From NCBI GenBank assembly GCA_021772895.1, contig JAJFLC010000012.1, positions 124,001 to 188,000 of the forward strand: a stretch of 64,000 bases of DNA, read 5' to 3'. A program made the position numbers and the translations under genes. The DNA is from Mariprofundaceae bacterium. GTDB taxonomy: Bacteria > Pseudomonadota > Zetaproteobacteria > Mariprofundales > Mariprofundaceae. This document shows, in pieces, positions 27,284 through 36,974 of the stretch. The notes under the pieces were generated by a model. That model did not search any database. It worked only from the letters and a program-made list of their open reading frames with translations, and was not told the origin of the DNA. How positions within the stretch are numbered: the stretch's first letter is position 1; each line of letters opens with the position of its first letter.

Positions 27284-27627
27284 TAAACACCGCTCAAAGC
27301 TTTCTCCTATGCTGCAAACGAACCGTCACTGTGCTTTCAACTATTTTTCCACTCTAAGGAAGTCATTGACAGGAGTACCACCCCTTGTTGGTGCGATCAC
27401 TTGTTTAACCTCAAAAACCGATTCACGTGAATAAATATAATACTGCGTTTTTTAGTCACATAAAACGATTTAAACTGCGTCACCAAAAAATCATATCGTT
27501 TATTGCATGAGATGAGAAATATGCTCAACATGCGCGCGATTATCGCATAGGGATCATCGTGGTCATATAATAACCCACTCATGATCGACATCACGATCCG
27601 GACAGATTTAAAACAAGAGGCTTCACA

Positions 27628-28536
27628 ATGAACACCGACAAACAGCAATGGGAAAAGCAGGTGGTAAGCTGGGAATATTCAGCCGCAGCAACGCCTGATT
27701 TAAATGAAGTTCCCGTTCAACCTTTTGCGGCATCATTGCATGAGCAAGGCACAACCCGCGTGATATCGCTTGATTTATCTTCAATATTAGCAACACCCTT
27801 CCTAGCAACCACACCCAACTTGCTTGCCAATTATGTGCGTATTTGTCCTAACGAGCAGATTACCACAGCAGTATCTGCAACCTCAGAGGTCTTTTTTATC
27901 ATGCGTGGTGCAGGACGAACCGAAACCGAAACAGGAACCATTACATGGCAACAGGGTGATGCATTCACCCTGCCCCATAATCAAGGTGCTACACACTTTG
28001 TAGATGAAGATAGTGCTCTGTATTGGGTGCATGATGCGCCTTTATTAACCTATCTCGGCGTTACACCAAACACACCACGTTTCCAGCCTGCTTTTTACAG
28101 CAAAACTTATATGCATGATGAAATTGCTCATATTCGTGAAATTGCGATTCATGAAAATCGCAATCGTGTAGGCATAATTCTGGGCAATAGGGACAGCGCC
28201 AAAACAAAAACCATCACCCACACCCTCTGGGCCTTGTTTAATCTATTACCTAAAGGCGCCGTACAAAAACCACACAGGCATAACTCTGTCGCGCTTGATC
28301 TGGCAGTATTTTCAGGGCCAGATACATATACCCTGCTGGGAAAATCCATAGATGAACAAGGCAATATTATCAATCCGGTGAAGGCGACATGGGAGAGCAA
28401 CAGCGTGTTTGTCACACCGCCAGGCTGGTGGCATTCACATCATAATGAATCAGATCAGGATGCGTATGTTTTCCCCGTACAAGATGCCGGATTACACACG
28501 TATATGCGCACGCTGGACATTCAATTTACTCGCTAA
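27628..28536 (+). CDS. Bicupin protein, gentisate 1,2-dioxygenase-like
   Basis: This 302-residue protein has two cupin domains: one around 95-150 (VFFIMRGAGRTETE...QGDAFTLPHNQGATH) and one around 205-290 (KPHRHNSVALDLAVFSG...FVTPPGWWHSHHNE). The second keeps the PHRHN...H histidine set used for metal binding in gentisate/salicylate dioxygenases. No ring-cleavage pathway genes are nearby, so the aromatic substrate is uncertain. It is single-gene and convergent with purT. Confidence 0.7.
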   Translation: MNTDKQQWEKQVVSWEYSAAATPDLNEVPVQPFAASLHEQGTTRVISLDLSSILATPFLATTPNLLANYVRICPNEQITTAVSATSEVFFIMRGAGRTETETGTITWQQGDAFTLPHNQGATHFVDEDSALYWVHDAPLLTYLGVTPNTPRFQPAFYSKTYMHDEIAHIREIAIHENRNRVGIILGNRDSAKTKTITHTLWALFNLLPKGAVQKPHRHNSVALDLAVFSGPDTYTLLGKSIDEQGNIINPVKATWESNSVFVTPPGWWHSHHNESDQDAYVFPVQDAGLHTYMRTLDIQFTR

Positions 28537-28583
28537 GGAGCGCTGAAAAAGTCAAAACGCTCGTACTAGTCATGCAAGGGTTG

Positions 28584-29771
28584 TTAGAATGATATCCTGG
28601 TGTTTTTGGCTGCTGTGACTGCTTTTTTCCGTGCCTGTTCAACATTATTGCCGCGTGCAAGTGTCACCGCCATACGGCGTTTACCGTGTACTTCCGGTTT
28701 ACCAAACAAACGTAACTGGGTGTCAGGCTCACTCAAGGCGCGTTCCAGACCACCAAAACTGATCTGGGTTGAATCACCCTCGACCACAATCGGGCACGAT
28801 GCTGCTGCACCATGTTGCACGATATTGGCAATCGGGAGTCCCAGAATCGCACGCACATGCAAAGCAAATTCAGATAGATCCTGCGAAATCAGTGTCACCA
28901 ACCCTGTGTCATGCGGGCGCGGGGAGACTTCACTGAAGATTGCCTCATCACCCTTGATGAAAAGTTCCACACCAAACAATCCTTGTCCACCCAATGCATC
29001 CGTCACTTTGGTGGCAATATATTGTGCTGATTGCAATGCCGTATCAGACATTGCTTGCGGCTGCCATGATTCACGATAATCACCATCAACCTGAAGATGG
29101 CCAATGGGTGCACAAAACGATGTACCATCACGGTGCCGAATGGTGAGCAACGTAATTTCATAATCAAAATCGATGAACCCTTCAACAATCACCTTGCCCT
29201 TACCCGCACGGCCACCTTCCTGCGCATAATCCCAGGCTGACCGGATATCAGCAGCTTCACGGATCACCGATTGCCCTTTACCTGATGAACTCATGATGGG
29301 CTTCACCACACAGGGCATGCCAATGCTTTCAATCGCTGTTTCAAAATCATCAAATGTGCCTGCAAATTGATAAGGCGATGTCGCCAAGCCCAGTGTTTCG
29401 GCTGCCAATCGGCGAATCCCTTCACGATTCATGGTTAGCTGTGTGGCACGCGCGGTCGGGATGACGTTGAAACCTTCACATTCCAGTTCAGCAAGGGTAT
29501 CTGTAGCAATCGCTTCGACTTCCGGCACAATCAGGTGTGGTTTTTCAGTTTCGATCAGACTGCGTAAAGCTTCTCCATCCAGCATATTGATGATATGTGA
29601 ACGATGTGCCACCTGCATGGCCGGAGCATTGGCATAACTATCCACAGCAATCACTTCAACACCAAGCCGTTGTAATTCAATCGCCACCTCTTTCCCCAAC
29701 TCACCGGAGCCGAGCAACATCACGCGTGTTGCCGATGGGGATAGTGGTGTACCAATTTGAATCTGTGCCAT
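28584..29771 (-). CDS. purT: Formate-dependent GAR transformylase (PurT)
   Basis: PurT uses formate and ATP to formylate glycinamide ribonucleotide in purine synthesis. The 395-residue ATP-grasp enzyme has [21 protein letters not shown] at the N-terminus. The ATP-grasp core carries [15 protein letters not shown] and [24 protein letters not shown], and [14 protein letters not shown] lies near the end. GGAGGT precedes the ATG. Length and motifs are standard. Confidence 0.95.
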   Translation of the reverse strand: MAQIQIGTPLSPSATRVMLLGSGELGKEVAIELQRLGVEVIAVDSYANAPAMQVAHRSHIINMLDGEALRSLIETEKPHLIVPEVEAIATDTLAELECEGFNVIPTARATQLTMNREGIRRLAAETLGLATSPYQFAGTFDDFETAIESIGMPCVVKPIMSSSGKGQSVIREAADIRSAWDYAQEGGRAGKGKVIVEGFIDFDYEITLLTIRHRDGTSFCAPIGHLQVDGDYRESWQPQAMSDTALQSAQYIATKVTDALGGQGLFGVELFIKGDEAIFSEVSPRPHDTGLVTLISQDLSEFALHVRAILGLPIANIVQHGAAASCPIVVEGDSTQISFGGLERALSEPDTQLRLFGKPEVHGKRRMAVTLARGNNVEQARKKAVTAAKNTRISF

Positions 29772-30007
29772 GCTGTTGACCTCCAGGGCTTGATCAGAAT
29801 CGGTGACTGTATCGTTTTTCCTACAGGAATCTACATGCTAACTATCAGGGTTATTAAGATAATTCAAAACATGATCACTGACTAAAATGAACGTCGCGTG
29901 AGTAAACAGCGTACACATGTTAAAACATCTTTTATTGGCCGGGAATATGGCCTGCTGGCAGGATTACTGCATCCCATTCACTAAAAACAATACGCAGGAA
30001 AAATATA

Positions 30008-31114
30008 ATGATTCAATGGTTCAGCCGTTCAAATGATGACCCAACCCGCAAAGAGCTGACCCGTCGCGGTTTTGAACTTGGCTGGATTTCAGAGCAAACC
30101 CGCCCCGACATGCCTGATGCCAAAACAATCAAGGCAAAATGGTCAGGTGACGAAGCCATCATGTTGCCGGGCATTCTCACGACTGCAATTGCTCAGTATG
30201 CCGCTGAGATTACCCATGCCCATCAATTGATGGAGAAAACATTGAATGGTGATGAAATCGCAGCCCAACTTGAGGCCGAGCCTTATGCATCCCGTCTTGC
30301 GCCAAAGTTTCCGCTTATCTCTTCTGTGTTTGAGGAGCATGACGAGCAATGCATTGAGAAGCTTTTTTTTGATGCTGAAAAAAACCATGAAGTCATTGCT
30401 GAAGACTTATGGTGTAAAGCTTCATGGCTCTCTTTTCATGATGATGATGCATCCATGCGCTTTCGTTTCTCTTTTGGTATGGAGGGTTATGAAGATGTGG
30501 CGGCTGATCCAGCACGGCAAAACCTGGCATCCGAGCTTACCGATGCCATTTTCCCCGAATCAGCAGCCATAACTGAACATCCATCGCTGAATCAACTTTT
30601 GGAGAATATGATTGGCTCAAAACCTGCCTACACCGAGCGTATCATCTATTTTAACGCCCCCAATGGCGGCGCACAGATGCACCATGACGTGGAACGTGGG
30701 CATCTCGGTGTGGTATTTGCTCAAATGCATGGCTCAACAGGCTGGTTAGCATTGGCGAAACCGAAACTTATGGATGAAATTCAGGCTTTTCTTGCACTGC
30801 AAGAATCAGAAGCCGCATTAATCAAAGTGCTTCCCGATATTGATGCGCAGCATGCCCTGCGTGAACTGGCAAAAGATCGCAACAAACTTTCAAAGCACAT
30901 TGATGCTTTTGATCACGAGCTTTCCGAAGCCTTGATGGATCGTTGCCCGGAATTTATCCAGCATCTGTTTGCGCAGGGTTATGGCCATATTTTGAAACCC
31001 GGTGATGTATTGCTCATGCCTCAGCGAGACATTAAAAACTGTGTATGGCATACCGTGTTCTGTCTTGATGATGAACCTGGAGAAGCTCTCTCTTTTGCCC
31101 TAAGAACACGCTAA
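30008..31114 (+). CDS. JmjC/cupin-like putative 2-oxoglutarate-Fe(II) protein, unknown
   Basis: I do not recognise a named family for this 368-residue protein, but its C-terminal half looks like a JmjC/cupin-8 fold. MHHDVERGHLGVVFAQMHGS contains H225-x-D227. GDVLLMPQRDIKNCVWHTVFCLDD supplies H348, which would complete the 2-His-1-Asp iron site; PGDxLxxP...WHxV is typical of these enzymes. The N-terminal 200 residues are unassigned, with a rather acidic composition. The gene stands alone and is convergent with the RhlB-like helicase, with a small hairpin (31115-31132) between them. Bacterial relatives include ribosomal-protein and small-molecule hydroxylases; the substrate here is unknown. Confidence 0.5.
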   Translation: MIQWFSRSNDDPTRKELTRRGFELGWISEQTRPDMPDAKTIKAKWSGDEAIMLPGILTTAIAQYAAEITHAHQLMEKTLNGDEIAAQLEAEPYASRLAPKFPLISSVFEEHDEQCIEKLFFDAEKNHEVIAEDLWCKASWLSFHDDDASMRFRFSFGMEGYEDVAADPARQNLASELTDAIFPESAAITEHPSLNQLLENMIGSKPAYTERIIYFNAPNGGAQMHHDVERGHLGVVFAQMHGSTGWLALAKPKLMDEIQAFLALQESEAALIKVLPDIDAQHALRELAKDRNKLSKHIDAFDHELSEALMDRCPEFIQHLFAQGYGHILKPGDVLLMPQRDIKNCVWHTVFCLDDEPGEALSFALRTR

Positions 31115-31143
31115 AAGTCGATAAAACGACTTAGCCGGGATAG

Positions 31144-32430
31144 CTATCTTGCTCTGGATGGACGCCTGCGATTATTGCCACCCGAACGTTGTGGCTTCCC
31201 TTTGCCGCCATTCGGGCGTGCCTGTTCACGATCTTCTTTGCCAAGCCCTTCCGCCGTTGCTTCAGGTGAAGTTGCATCACCAATCTCAAGCCATTCACAC
31301 TCAACACTTTTTAACGGTATCGGTCGTCCGATATAACTCTCAATATCAGGCAGCCCAAAACAAAAACGTTCGCAGGCAAAAGAAACGGCCATTCCCTTGG
31401 CGCCAGCACGTGCGGTACGGCCAATGCGGTGCACATAGTTTTCAGCATCGTCTGGAAGATCATAATTAAACACATGGGTCACACCATCAATATGTAAACC
31501 ACGGCTGGCTACATCGGTCGCTACCAGCAAATGCAATTTTCCTGCACTGAAATCTTCCAAAATCCGCATTCTCTTTTTTTGCCGAACATCACCGGATAAA
31601 ATGCCTACCGCAAAACCGTAACGTGCCAAACTTCGAGCGACTTTTTCACCATTTCGTTTTTCATTGATAAAGATCATGCCTCGTTCAACATCCTGCGCAC
31701 GCAACAGGTGCACCAATAACGGGAATTTCTCTTCCATCGCAGTATGATAAAGCGATTCTTCGATCCCATCCGCTGTTAACCCGCCTTCTTCGGCACGAAG
31801 TTTCTCAGGATCGTTCATATGTTCATAAGCAAGCTCCAACACCCGGTGCGAAAGTGTCGCAGAGAACATCAATGACTGCCGTTCGTTATATTTTGGCAAT
31901 CGACGCAACATAAAACGGAGATCTTTGATAAAACCCAGATCAAACATACGATCTGCCTCATCAATGACCAGCATTTCACACAGGCTAAGGGAGTAACACT
32001 GCTTTTTCAGATAATCAATCAGACGCCCCGGAGTTCCGATCAGAATATCGACACCTTCATCAAAGCCTATGCGTTGTTTTTCATAATCAACACCACCAAA
32101 AACCGTATGTAATTTCAGATCCGTGTGTTTACTTAGATTTTTTGCATCATTGGAAATTTGCACAACCAATTCACGTGTCGGCGCGATAATAAGTGCCCTC
32201 GGGTGGTGCTTGTTTCGCCCTTTTTTTGGTGTTTCGGTGAGGAGACGATTCAGTGTTGTAATCAGGAATGTTGCCGTTTTTCCTGTGCCGGTTCGCCCCT
32301 GGCCCGCAACATCGCGACCGGCGAGTGTAAGTGGCAAAGCTGTTTGCTGGACAGCCGTTAGTTCCGTATAACCCAAATCATCAATGGCTTTTTGAAGTGG
32401 CTCGGCAAGATTTAATGCTTTAAATTTCAT
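31144..32430 (-). CDS. DEAD-box RNA helicase, RhlB-like
   Basis: This 428-residue ATP-dependent RNA helicase has the Q motif (LTAVQQTALPLTLAG), motif I GRTGTGKT, DEADRMFDLGFIKDLRFMLRR and SATLS. Motifs V and VI are ATDVASRGLHIDGVTHVFNYDLPDD and HRIGRTARAG. The middle and end align better with RhlB than with RhlE or SrmB, for example LPLTLAGRDVAGQ and the ESYIGRPIP ending. A basic Gly/Arg tail follows for RNA contact. RhlB works in mRNA decay with RNase E. Confidence 0.9.
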   Translation of the reverse strand: MKFKALNLAEPLQKAIDDLGYTELTAVQQTALPLTLAGRDVAGQGRTGTGKTATFLITTLNRLLTETPKKGRNKHHPRALIIAPTRELVVQISNDAKNLSKHTDLKLHTVFGGVDYEKQRIGFDEGVDILIGTPGRLIDYLKKQCYSLSLCEMLVIDEADRMFDLGFIKDLRFMLRRLPKYNERQSLMFSATLSHRVLELAYEHMNDPEKLRAEEGGLTADGIEESLYHTAMEEKFPLLVHLLRAQDVERGMIFINEKRNGEKVARSLARYGFAVGILSGDVRQKKRMRILEDFSAGKLHLLVATDVASRGLHIDGVTHVFNYDLPDDAENYVHRIGRTARAGAKGMAVSFACERFCFGLPDIESYIGRPIPLKSVECEWLEIGDATSPEATAEGLGKEDREQARPNGGKGKPQRSGGNNRRRPSRAR

Positions 32431-32522
32431 AGACTTAATTCACCACTTCTTATTAGATTCCCGCCACCCTATGTTAGATAGGTTTGCCTCGCAAAAGGTA
32501 TCGCAGTATTGTGCGCAACCTC

Positions 32523-32599
32523 GGGCTCATGGCGCAATTGGTTAGCGCTACCGGCTCATAACCGGTTGGTTCCAGGTTCGAGTCCTGGTGAGCCCACCA
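32523..32599 (+). tRNA. tRNA with CAT anticodon (Met or Ile2)
   Basis: A full 77-base cloverleaf: acceptor GGGCTCA/TGAGCCC, D arm with GCGC...GCGC, anticodon stem ACCGG/CCGGT with loop CTCATAA (anticodon CAT), T arm with GGTTCGAGTCC, and an encoded CCA. It is not the initiator, because the 1-72 pair is G-C. Elongator Met and lysidine-modified Ile2 share the CAT anticodon. The C4-G69 pair leans to Ile2 but position 5-68 (U-A) does not, so I leave it open. Confidence 0.95.
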
Positions 32600-32636
32600 T
32601 TTTTTGGCGATACATTCGCAATACGGAAAGTATACT

Positions 32637-32870
32637 ATGGCAAATGACATCAATCCCGATCATCTCCGTGAGCTTGTGCTTGCGCACATTCCAGATGCGA
32701 AAGTGGAAGTGAAACTCTTTTCCGGTGATGATCATTTTGAGATGGAAGTTGTTTCCCCAAGCTTTGCGGGTAAACCCCGGATCGCTCAACATCAAATGGT
32801 TTACGCGGCCATGGGTGAAAATATGCGTGAAGCGATTCATGCACTTGCCCTGAAAACACGCGCAGAATAA
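32637..32870 (+). CDS. BolA/IbaG-family protein
   Basis: This 77-residue BolA-fold protein carries the central HFEMEVVSPSFAGKPRIAQHQMVYAAMGE and the C-terminal IHALALKT. The invariant histidine in the RIxQHQ motif binds iron-sulfur clusters with monothiol glutaredoxins. ATG 32637 has GGAAAG upstream. The CGFS glutaredoxin gene grxD follows 69 bases later, matching the known functional pair in Fe-S cluster trafficking. IbaG is the closest E. coli counterpart by length. Confidence 0.9.
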   Translation: MANDINPDHLRELVLAHIPDAKVEVKLFSGDDHFEMEVVSPSFAGKPRIAQHQMVYAAMGENMREAIHALALKTRAE

Positions 32871-32939
32871 GGGTATGAATTTTATAATTTATCCGCAACG
32901 CATGAGTAGATTTTTAACAAAAGCATACAAGGGGTTAAC

Positions 32940-33269
32940 ATGACCGACACAGTTCAGCAGCAGATTGAAAAACTCGTCAATGATCAGGATATTGTTCTGT
33001 TCATGAAAGGCACACCGCAATTCCCGCAATGTGGTTTTTCACAGCGTGTTGCCGCGATTCTTGATAGCCATCATGTTTCCTATGCATCCGTAAACATTCT
33101 TCTTGATCCGGCTGTTCGTGAAGGCATCAAAGTTTATTCGGACTGGCCAACGATTCCGCAGCTTTATATAAAATCTGAATTTGTAGGTGGCTGCGATATT
33201 ATAGTTGAAATGGATGAGTCCAATGAACTGGCTGAATTACTTGCCCCTTTTAAAAACAGCGATAGCTGA
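32940..33269 (+). CDS. grxD: Monothiol glutaredoxin (CGFS)
   Basis: Grx4-type monothiol glutaredoxins carry and deliver [2Fe-2S] clusters as homodimers or with BolA. The 109-residue product has VLFMKGTPQFPQCGFSQRV, with the CGFS site, then WPTIPQLYIKSEFVGGCDI for glutathione binding. The start follows a GGGGTTAAC leader. It forms a pair with the bolA-like gene just upstream. Confidence 0.95.
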   Translation: MTDTVQQQIEKLVNDQDIVLFMKGTPQFPQCGFSQRVAAILDSHHVSYASVNILLDPAVREGIKVYSDWPTIPQLYIKSEFVGGCDIIVEMDESNELAELLAPFKNSDS

Positions 33270-33381
33270 CTTGTGAACGAATTAAATCTGGTATATAAAT
33301 ACAATACGGATGTTTAAATCTGTCTCTGATATCAGCATCATGAAGCTGTACAATTTTTTACCCGGTAGTGTGATGCACTAA

Positions 33382-34797
33382 ATGGCCGGAGCAAACGTAC
33401 AAACCAGACTTTCTCAAAAGCTCGGCCAGCGTCTTGCGCTTACACCGCAGCTGACACAGAGCCTGAAAGTTCTCGCAATGAACTCCCTCGAACTGGAAAC
33501 GTACCTGGAAGAGTGTCTGGAATCCAACCCTCTGCTTGAACAAGAGCAGGAGGTTGAGATACCAAGCCTTGAGCAGGCTGATAAAAATTCAGATGACAAT
33601 AGCCATGAACAGGATTGGGCTGAACAGGGTGATGATCGTTGGGAAACGATGTACAACGCCGCAAACCGGGATTCTCTGCCTGATCAAGATCAGCAATGGC
33701 AATCGGAACAAAGCCTGAGCGAATCTCTGCATGAGCAAATTGATCAACAGCCTATGAGTAAAGTGGATCATGCCATTGCCCATGTCATTATCGACTCGCT
33801 TGAAGAAGATGGGTATTTCCGTGCCGATCCAAATGAAATCGCAACCATGATGGACACAACACCTGAACATGTCGTCATTGTTCTGGAGTCCATTGTGCAG
33901 GAGCTCGAACCTGCAGGTATTGGTGCCCATGACCTTACGGAATGCCTGTTGCTCCAGCTCAACGACAATGATGACGATTCCCGGCTGGTACGTCGCATGC
34001 TGCTCCACTTTTCAGATTCACTATTCGAACCTGACGATGTGCTGGTGAAAATGCTGGGATGTACATTTGAAGCCCTGGCACTGGCCCGTGCACGTATGCG
34101 CAGGCTGGATCCTTTCCCAGGACATGGTTTGTATGGCGAAACCAATATTTATGTGCGGCCAGAGATTATTTTTCGCCGGTCCAACAGTGAAATTGAAGTC
34201 GAAATTCCCAGCTCTACCCGGCGCACCATTCGTATTAGCAATCAATGGGACGGCCATGAATGGAAAGGGTCAGACAGCGAATTCATGGAAAATGCCATGC
34301 AGGAAGCCAAATGGCTTCTTTATGCGCTGGATCAGCGCAGTGAAACGCTGATGAAGGTAGGCATGTGTCTGGCTAAAAGACAGCGCGCTTTTCTTGATCA
34401 CGGTATTTTGGGCCTCAAACCACTGACACTTCAGGATATCGCGGAAGAAGTGAGTCTGCACGAATCAACCATTTCCCGTGTCACCAATGGCAAATATGCT
34501 GAAACACCGTTGGGACTCATTGAAATGCGCAGATTCTTTTCAGCCGGATTGCCAACCCGGGGTGGCGGCACGATTTCTGTTTACCGTGTGCAGCAGCGTG
34601 TGAAGGCATTGATTGAATCGGAACCACTGGGTAAACCGATTTCTGATCAGGCGATTGCAGATCGTTTGCAGGCAGAAGGCATTGAGATTGCACGTAGGAC
34701 TGTGGCTAAATATCGGGAACAGGTTGGCATGCCGCCAAGCAGTCAACGCAGGCGGGATGGAAAAGCCAAGCTCATTCAGAAAAACCAGACGGTTTAA
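33382..34797 (+). CDS. rpoN: RNA polymerase sigma-54 factor
   Basis: RpoN directs RNA polymerase to -24/-12 promoters and needs AAA+ activators. The 471-residue protein has the glutamine/leucine-rich region I (QKLGQRLALTPQLTQSLKVLAM...LEECLESNPLLE), an acidic region II, a core-binding domain and the RpoN box ARRTVAKYREQ near the C-terminus. It leads the hpf-ptsN-hprK-rapZ-PTS cluster. A consensus sigma-54 promoter lies before gdhA in this window (50134-50149). A short hydrophilic C-terminal tail is unremarkable. Confidence 0.97.
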   Translation: MAGANVQTRLSQKLGQRLALTPQLTQSLKVLAMNSLELETYLEECLESNPLLEQEQEVEIPSLEQADKNSDDNSHEQDWAEQGDDRWETMYNAANRDSLPDQDQQWQSEQSLSESLHEQIDQQPMSKVDHAIAHVIIDSLEEDGYFRADPNEIATMMDTTPEHVVIVLESIVQELEPAGIGAHDLTECLLLQLNDNDDDSRLVRRMLLHFSDSLFEPDDVLVKMLGCTFEALALARARMRRLDPFPGHGLYGETNIYVRPEIIFRRSNSEIEVEIPSSTRRTIRISNQWDGHEWKGSDSEFMENAMQEAKWLLYALDQRSETLMKVGMCLAKRQRAFLDHGILGLKPLTLQDIAEEVSLHESTISRVTNGKYAETPLGLIEMRRFFSAGLPTRGGGTISVYRVQQRVKALIESEPLGKPISDQAIADRLQAEGIEIARRTVAKYREQVGMPPSSQRRRDGKAKLIQKNQTV

Positions 34798-34899
34798 AGG
34801 TGGGTTAGCAAACAAGCATGTAAGGGCTTGATTTGAAAGTTTTGAATATGGCATGATGAATAAGTTAAAGAATCGACGTGTCATGCTGTTATCGTAGTT

Positions 34900-34939
34900 C
34901 CGGGATCATGCCCGGTTAATATCGCAAAAAAGCGATATT
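34900..34939 (+). other. Two hairpins between rpoN and hpf
   Basis: CCGGG-N6-CCCGG (34900-34915) is followed by the perfect AATATCGC-A6-GCGATATT (34918-34939), 30 bases before the hpf start. There is no T-tract, so they may be leader structures or mRNA-processing sites rather than a terminator. Confidence 0.5.
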
Positions 34940-34968
34940 CGTATGTTGTAAAAAGAGCGGAGGTATAT

Positions 34969-35544
34969 ATGCAAGTATCCATTACAGGGCGTCATGTGGA
35001 GCTCACCGACCCACTAAAAAACTATGTTCATGATAAACTTCAACACCTGAAACACTCTTTTGATCATGTGCTTGATGTGCATGTGGTATTATCGATCGAG
35101 AAGTTCCGCCAGCGTTGCGAAGTTAATATGCAGGCCAATGGCATCAATATTCACGGCAGCCATGAAACAGAAGATATGTATGCTTCCATTGATGGCGTTG
35201 TGGACAAGCTCAACCGCCAGCTCAAACGCTACCGCTCCAAACTTCAAAAACATCAGGGCCAGAATAGCCAGCGTAAAGGCCGTGAGATTAAAGTATCTCA
35301 CCGGGTGCTTGATCTTGCGCAGGAAAAAGATGAATTATCTGAAGATCATGCGCCAAACATTGTTAACCATGAACACATTAACGCCCTGTCTATGAGCGTG
35401 GATGAAGCTGTCATGCAACTGGAGCTGAATGAAAGTCAGAATGTTTTATTCTTCACCAATGAAGAAACCGATACACTCAACGCCCTGTATCGCCGTGCTG
35501 ATGGAACATTAAGCTGGATTGAAGAGCCGGACGCTCAGCAATAA
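34969..35544 (+). CDS. hpf: Ribosome hibernation promoting factor, long form
   Basis: HPF binds the 30S decoding region and inactivates ribosomes in stationary phase. The 191-residue product starts MQVSITGRHVELTDPLKNYV, the RaiA/HPF domain (1-95). A linker and a C-terminal dimerisation domain follow (about 130-185, SMSVDEAVMQLELNESQNVLFF...LYRRADGTLSWIE). That makes it the long type that can pair 70S ribosomes directly. A GGAGG site precedes the ATG. It lies between rpoN and ptsN, the usual order. Confidence 0.95.
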   Translation: MQVSITGRHVELTDPLKNYVHDKLQHLKHSFDHVLDVHVVLSIEKFRQRCEVNMQANGINIHGSHETEDMYASIDGVVDKLNRQLKRYRSKLQKHQGQNSQRKGREIKVSHRVLDLAQEKDELSEDHAPNIVNHEHINALSMSVDEAVMQLELNESQNVLFFTNEETDTLNALYRRADGTLSWIEEPDAQQ

Positions 35545-35559
35545 GCATCGGAGAAAAAG

Positions 35560-36006
35560 ATGGAACCTTCTACCCTGATCCCACCTGAGCGCGTATTGCC
35601 GGACTCAAGTGCAAGCAGCAAACGTGCGCTGCTCACCGAATTGGCAAATTCTTTATCAACCATGGATCCGGATCAGGTGCTCGAAGTGGTCATGAAACGG
35701 GAGCATTTGGGCAGTACTGGCATCGGCCATGGTGTAGCGATACCCCATGGTCGAATACCGGATCTTAATCATCCAGTGATTGGGTTGGTCAGGCATCCGG
35801 CAGGCATCGAATTTGAGTCCATTGACAGCAAACCTGTGCATATTGTGATTATTTTGCTGGTGCCAGACAATGAAGATCGAACGCATCTGGAACTTTTAGC
35901 CAAGCTGGCACGGGCACTGCAACAAGAGGCTTTCCGAAATGCAATCATGCATGCCGCAACGCCCGAAGCTATATCCGAACTCTTTATGGAAACAAATTTA
36001 CAGTAA
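35560..36006 (+). CDS. ptsN: Nitrogen-PTS EIIA protein
   Basis: PtsN is the terminal phosphate acceptor of the nitrogen PTS and regulates potassium, nitrogen and stress processes by protein contact. The 148-residue EIIA domain has the active histidine H63 in GHGVAIPHGRI. It is spaced 15 bases after hpf and followed by hprK one base after its stop, indicating one operon. Confidence 0.94.
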   Translation: MEPSTLIPPERVLPDSSASSKRALLTELANSLSTMDPDQVLEVVMKREHLGSTGIGHGVAIPHGRIPDLNHPVIGLVRHPAGIEFESIDSKPVHIVIILLVPDNEDRTHLELLAKLARALQQEAFRNAIMHAATPEAISELFMETNLQ

Positions 36007-36007
36007 T

Positions 36008-36958
36008 ATGAGCCCTCAACCCCGCATCACCCTTGGTGAACTGCTCAAAGAGCGGGGTGAAGTGATGAGAATGCGGCTCATTACCGGTCAAAAAGGCCTA
36101 CATCGCTATATTGATCATCCGCGAATGCAAAAACCTTCTTTGGCTTTTGCCGGTTTTTTGGAAAAATTAAGTGATTATCGATTGCAGGTCATTGGCCAGA
36201 CAGAACTACATTATCTCGCAACTAAACCTGAAGAAGAACAAAGACGTGTCGTCAATGATGTTTTTGATCTGCGTCTTGCAGGCGTGGTGATCACCGGTAA
36301 TGAAACTCCGCCTGATATTATCGCTGAGGCTGCAGCACGCACAGATACGCCCTTGATCGTAACAGATCTGAAATCATCCATATTTATGACCGATATGATG
36401 CTCTTCCTGTCAAAACGGTTGGCCCCAAGTGTTTTTCAACACGGTGTATATATGGATATTTTTGGTATGGGTGTGCTTTTGATCGGTGCCAGTGGCATTG
36501 GTAAAAGTGAGATTGGCCTCGAATTAATAGAACGTGGCCATCGGCTCATTTCAGATGATATGGTTGAATTGATTCGGCAAGGCCCGGAAGTTCTGGTTGG
36601 TCATAGTCCGGAATCATTAAAATATCACATGGAAATCCGTGGTTTAGGCATTCTTAATATTCGTGATCTATATGGTGCGGCTGCAATTACAGATACCAAA
36701 CGGCTACGCCTGGTCATTGAAGTGATTCCGTGGGAGAAGATCAAGGAGGAGGATCGGGTTCTTGGCGAAAACAATTCCATCGAGTTAAATGGCGTTACGC
36801 TATCAAAAATTCGTATTCCGATTCGTCCCGGTCGCTCCCTTGCTGTTCTGATTGAGGTGGCAACACGCAATCAATTATTGAAGCAACGCGGGTTTGATAG
36901 CAATAAAGCTTTTACTGAGGCGTTGGAAGAACGCATCCGAAAGGGTAGCGCCCAATGA
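36008..36958 (+). CDS. hprK: HPr kinase/phosphorylase
   Basis: HprK phosphorylates and dephosphorylates HPr on a serine. The 316-residue protein has an N-terminal MurF-like domain, the catalytic histidine in FQHGVYMD (H145), Walker A GASGIGKS at 160-167 and the signature HMEIRGLGILNI. ATG 36008 starts one base after the ptsN stop. In proteobacteria HprK is usually linked to rapZ and PTS genes, as here. The HPr encoded at 38395 keeps the target serine. Confidence 0.96.
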   Translation: MSPQPRITLGELLKERGEVMRMRLITGQKGLHRYIDHPRMQKPSLAFAGFLEKLSDYRLQVIGQTELHYLATKPEEEQRRVVNDVFDLRLAGVVITGNETPPDIIAEAAARTDTPLIVTDLKSSIFMTDMMLFLSKRLAPSVFQHGVYMDIFGMGVLLIGASGIGKSEIGLELIERGHRLISDDMVELIRQGPEVLVGHSPESLKYHMEIRGLGILNIRDLYGAAAITDTKRLRLVIEVIPWEKIKEEDRVLGENNSIELNGVTLSKIRIPIRPGRSLAVLIEVATRNQLLKQRGFDSNKAFTEALEERIRKGSAQ

Positions 36959-36974
36959 TCAAGGTAAACATTTT

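Noticed and set aside
31115-31132. AAGTCG-N6-CGACTT hairpin as a bidirectional terminator
   Set aside because: The stem is only 6 bp and there is no T-tract on either strand.
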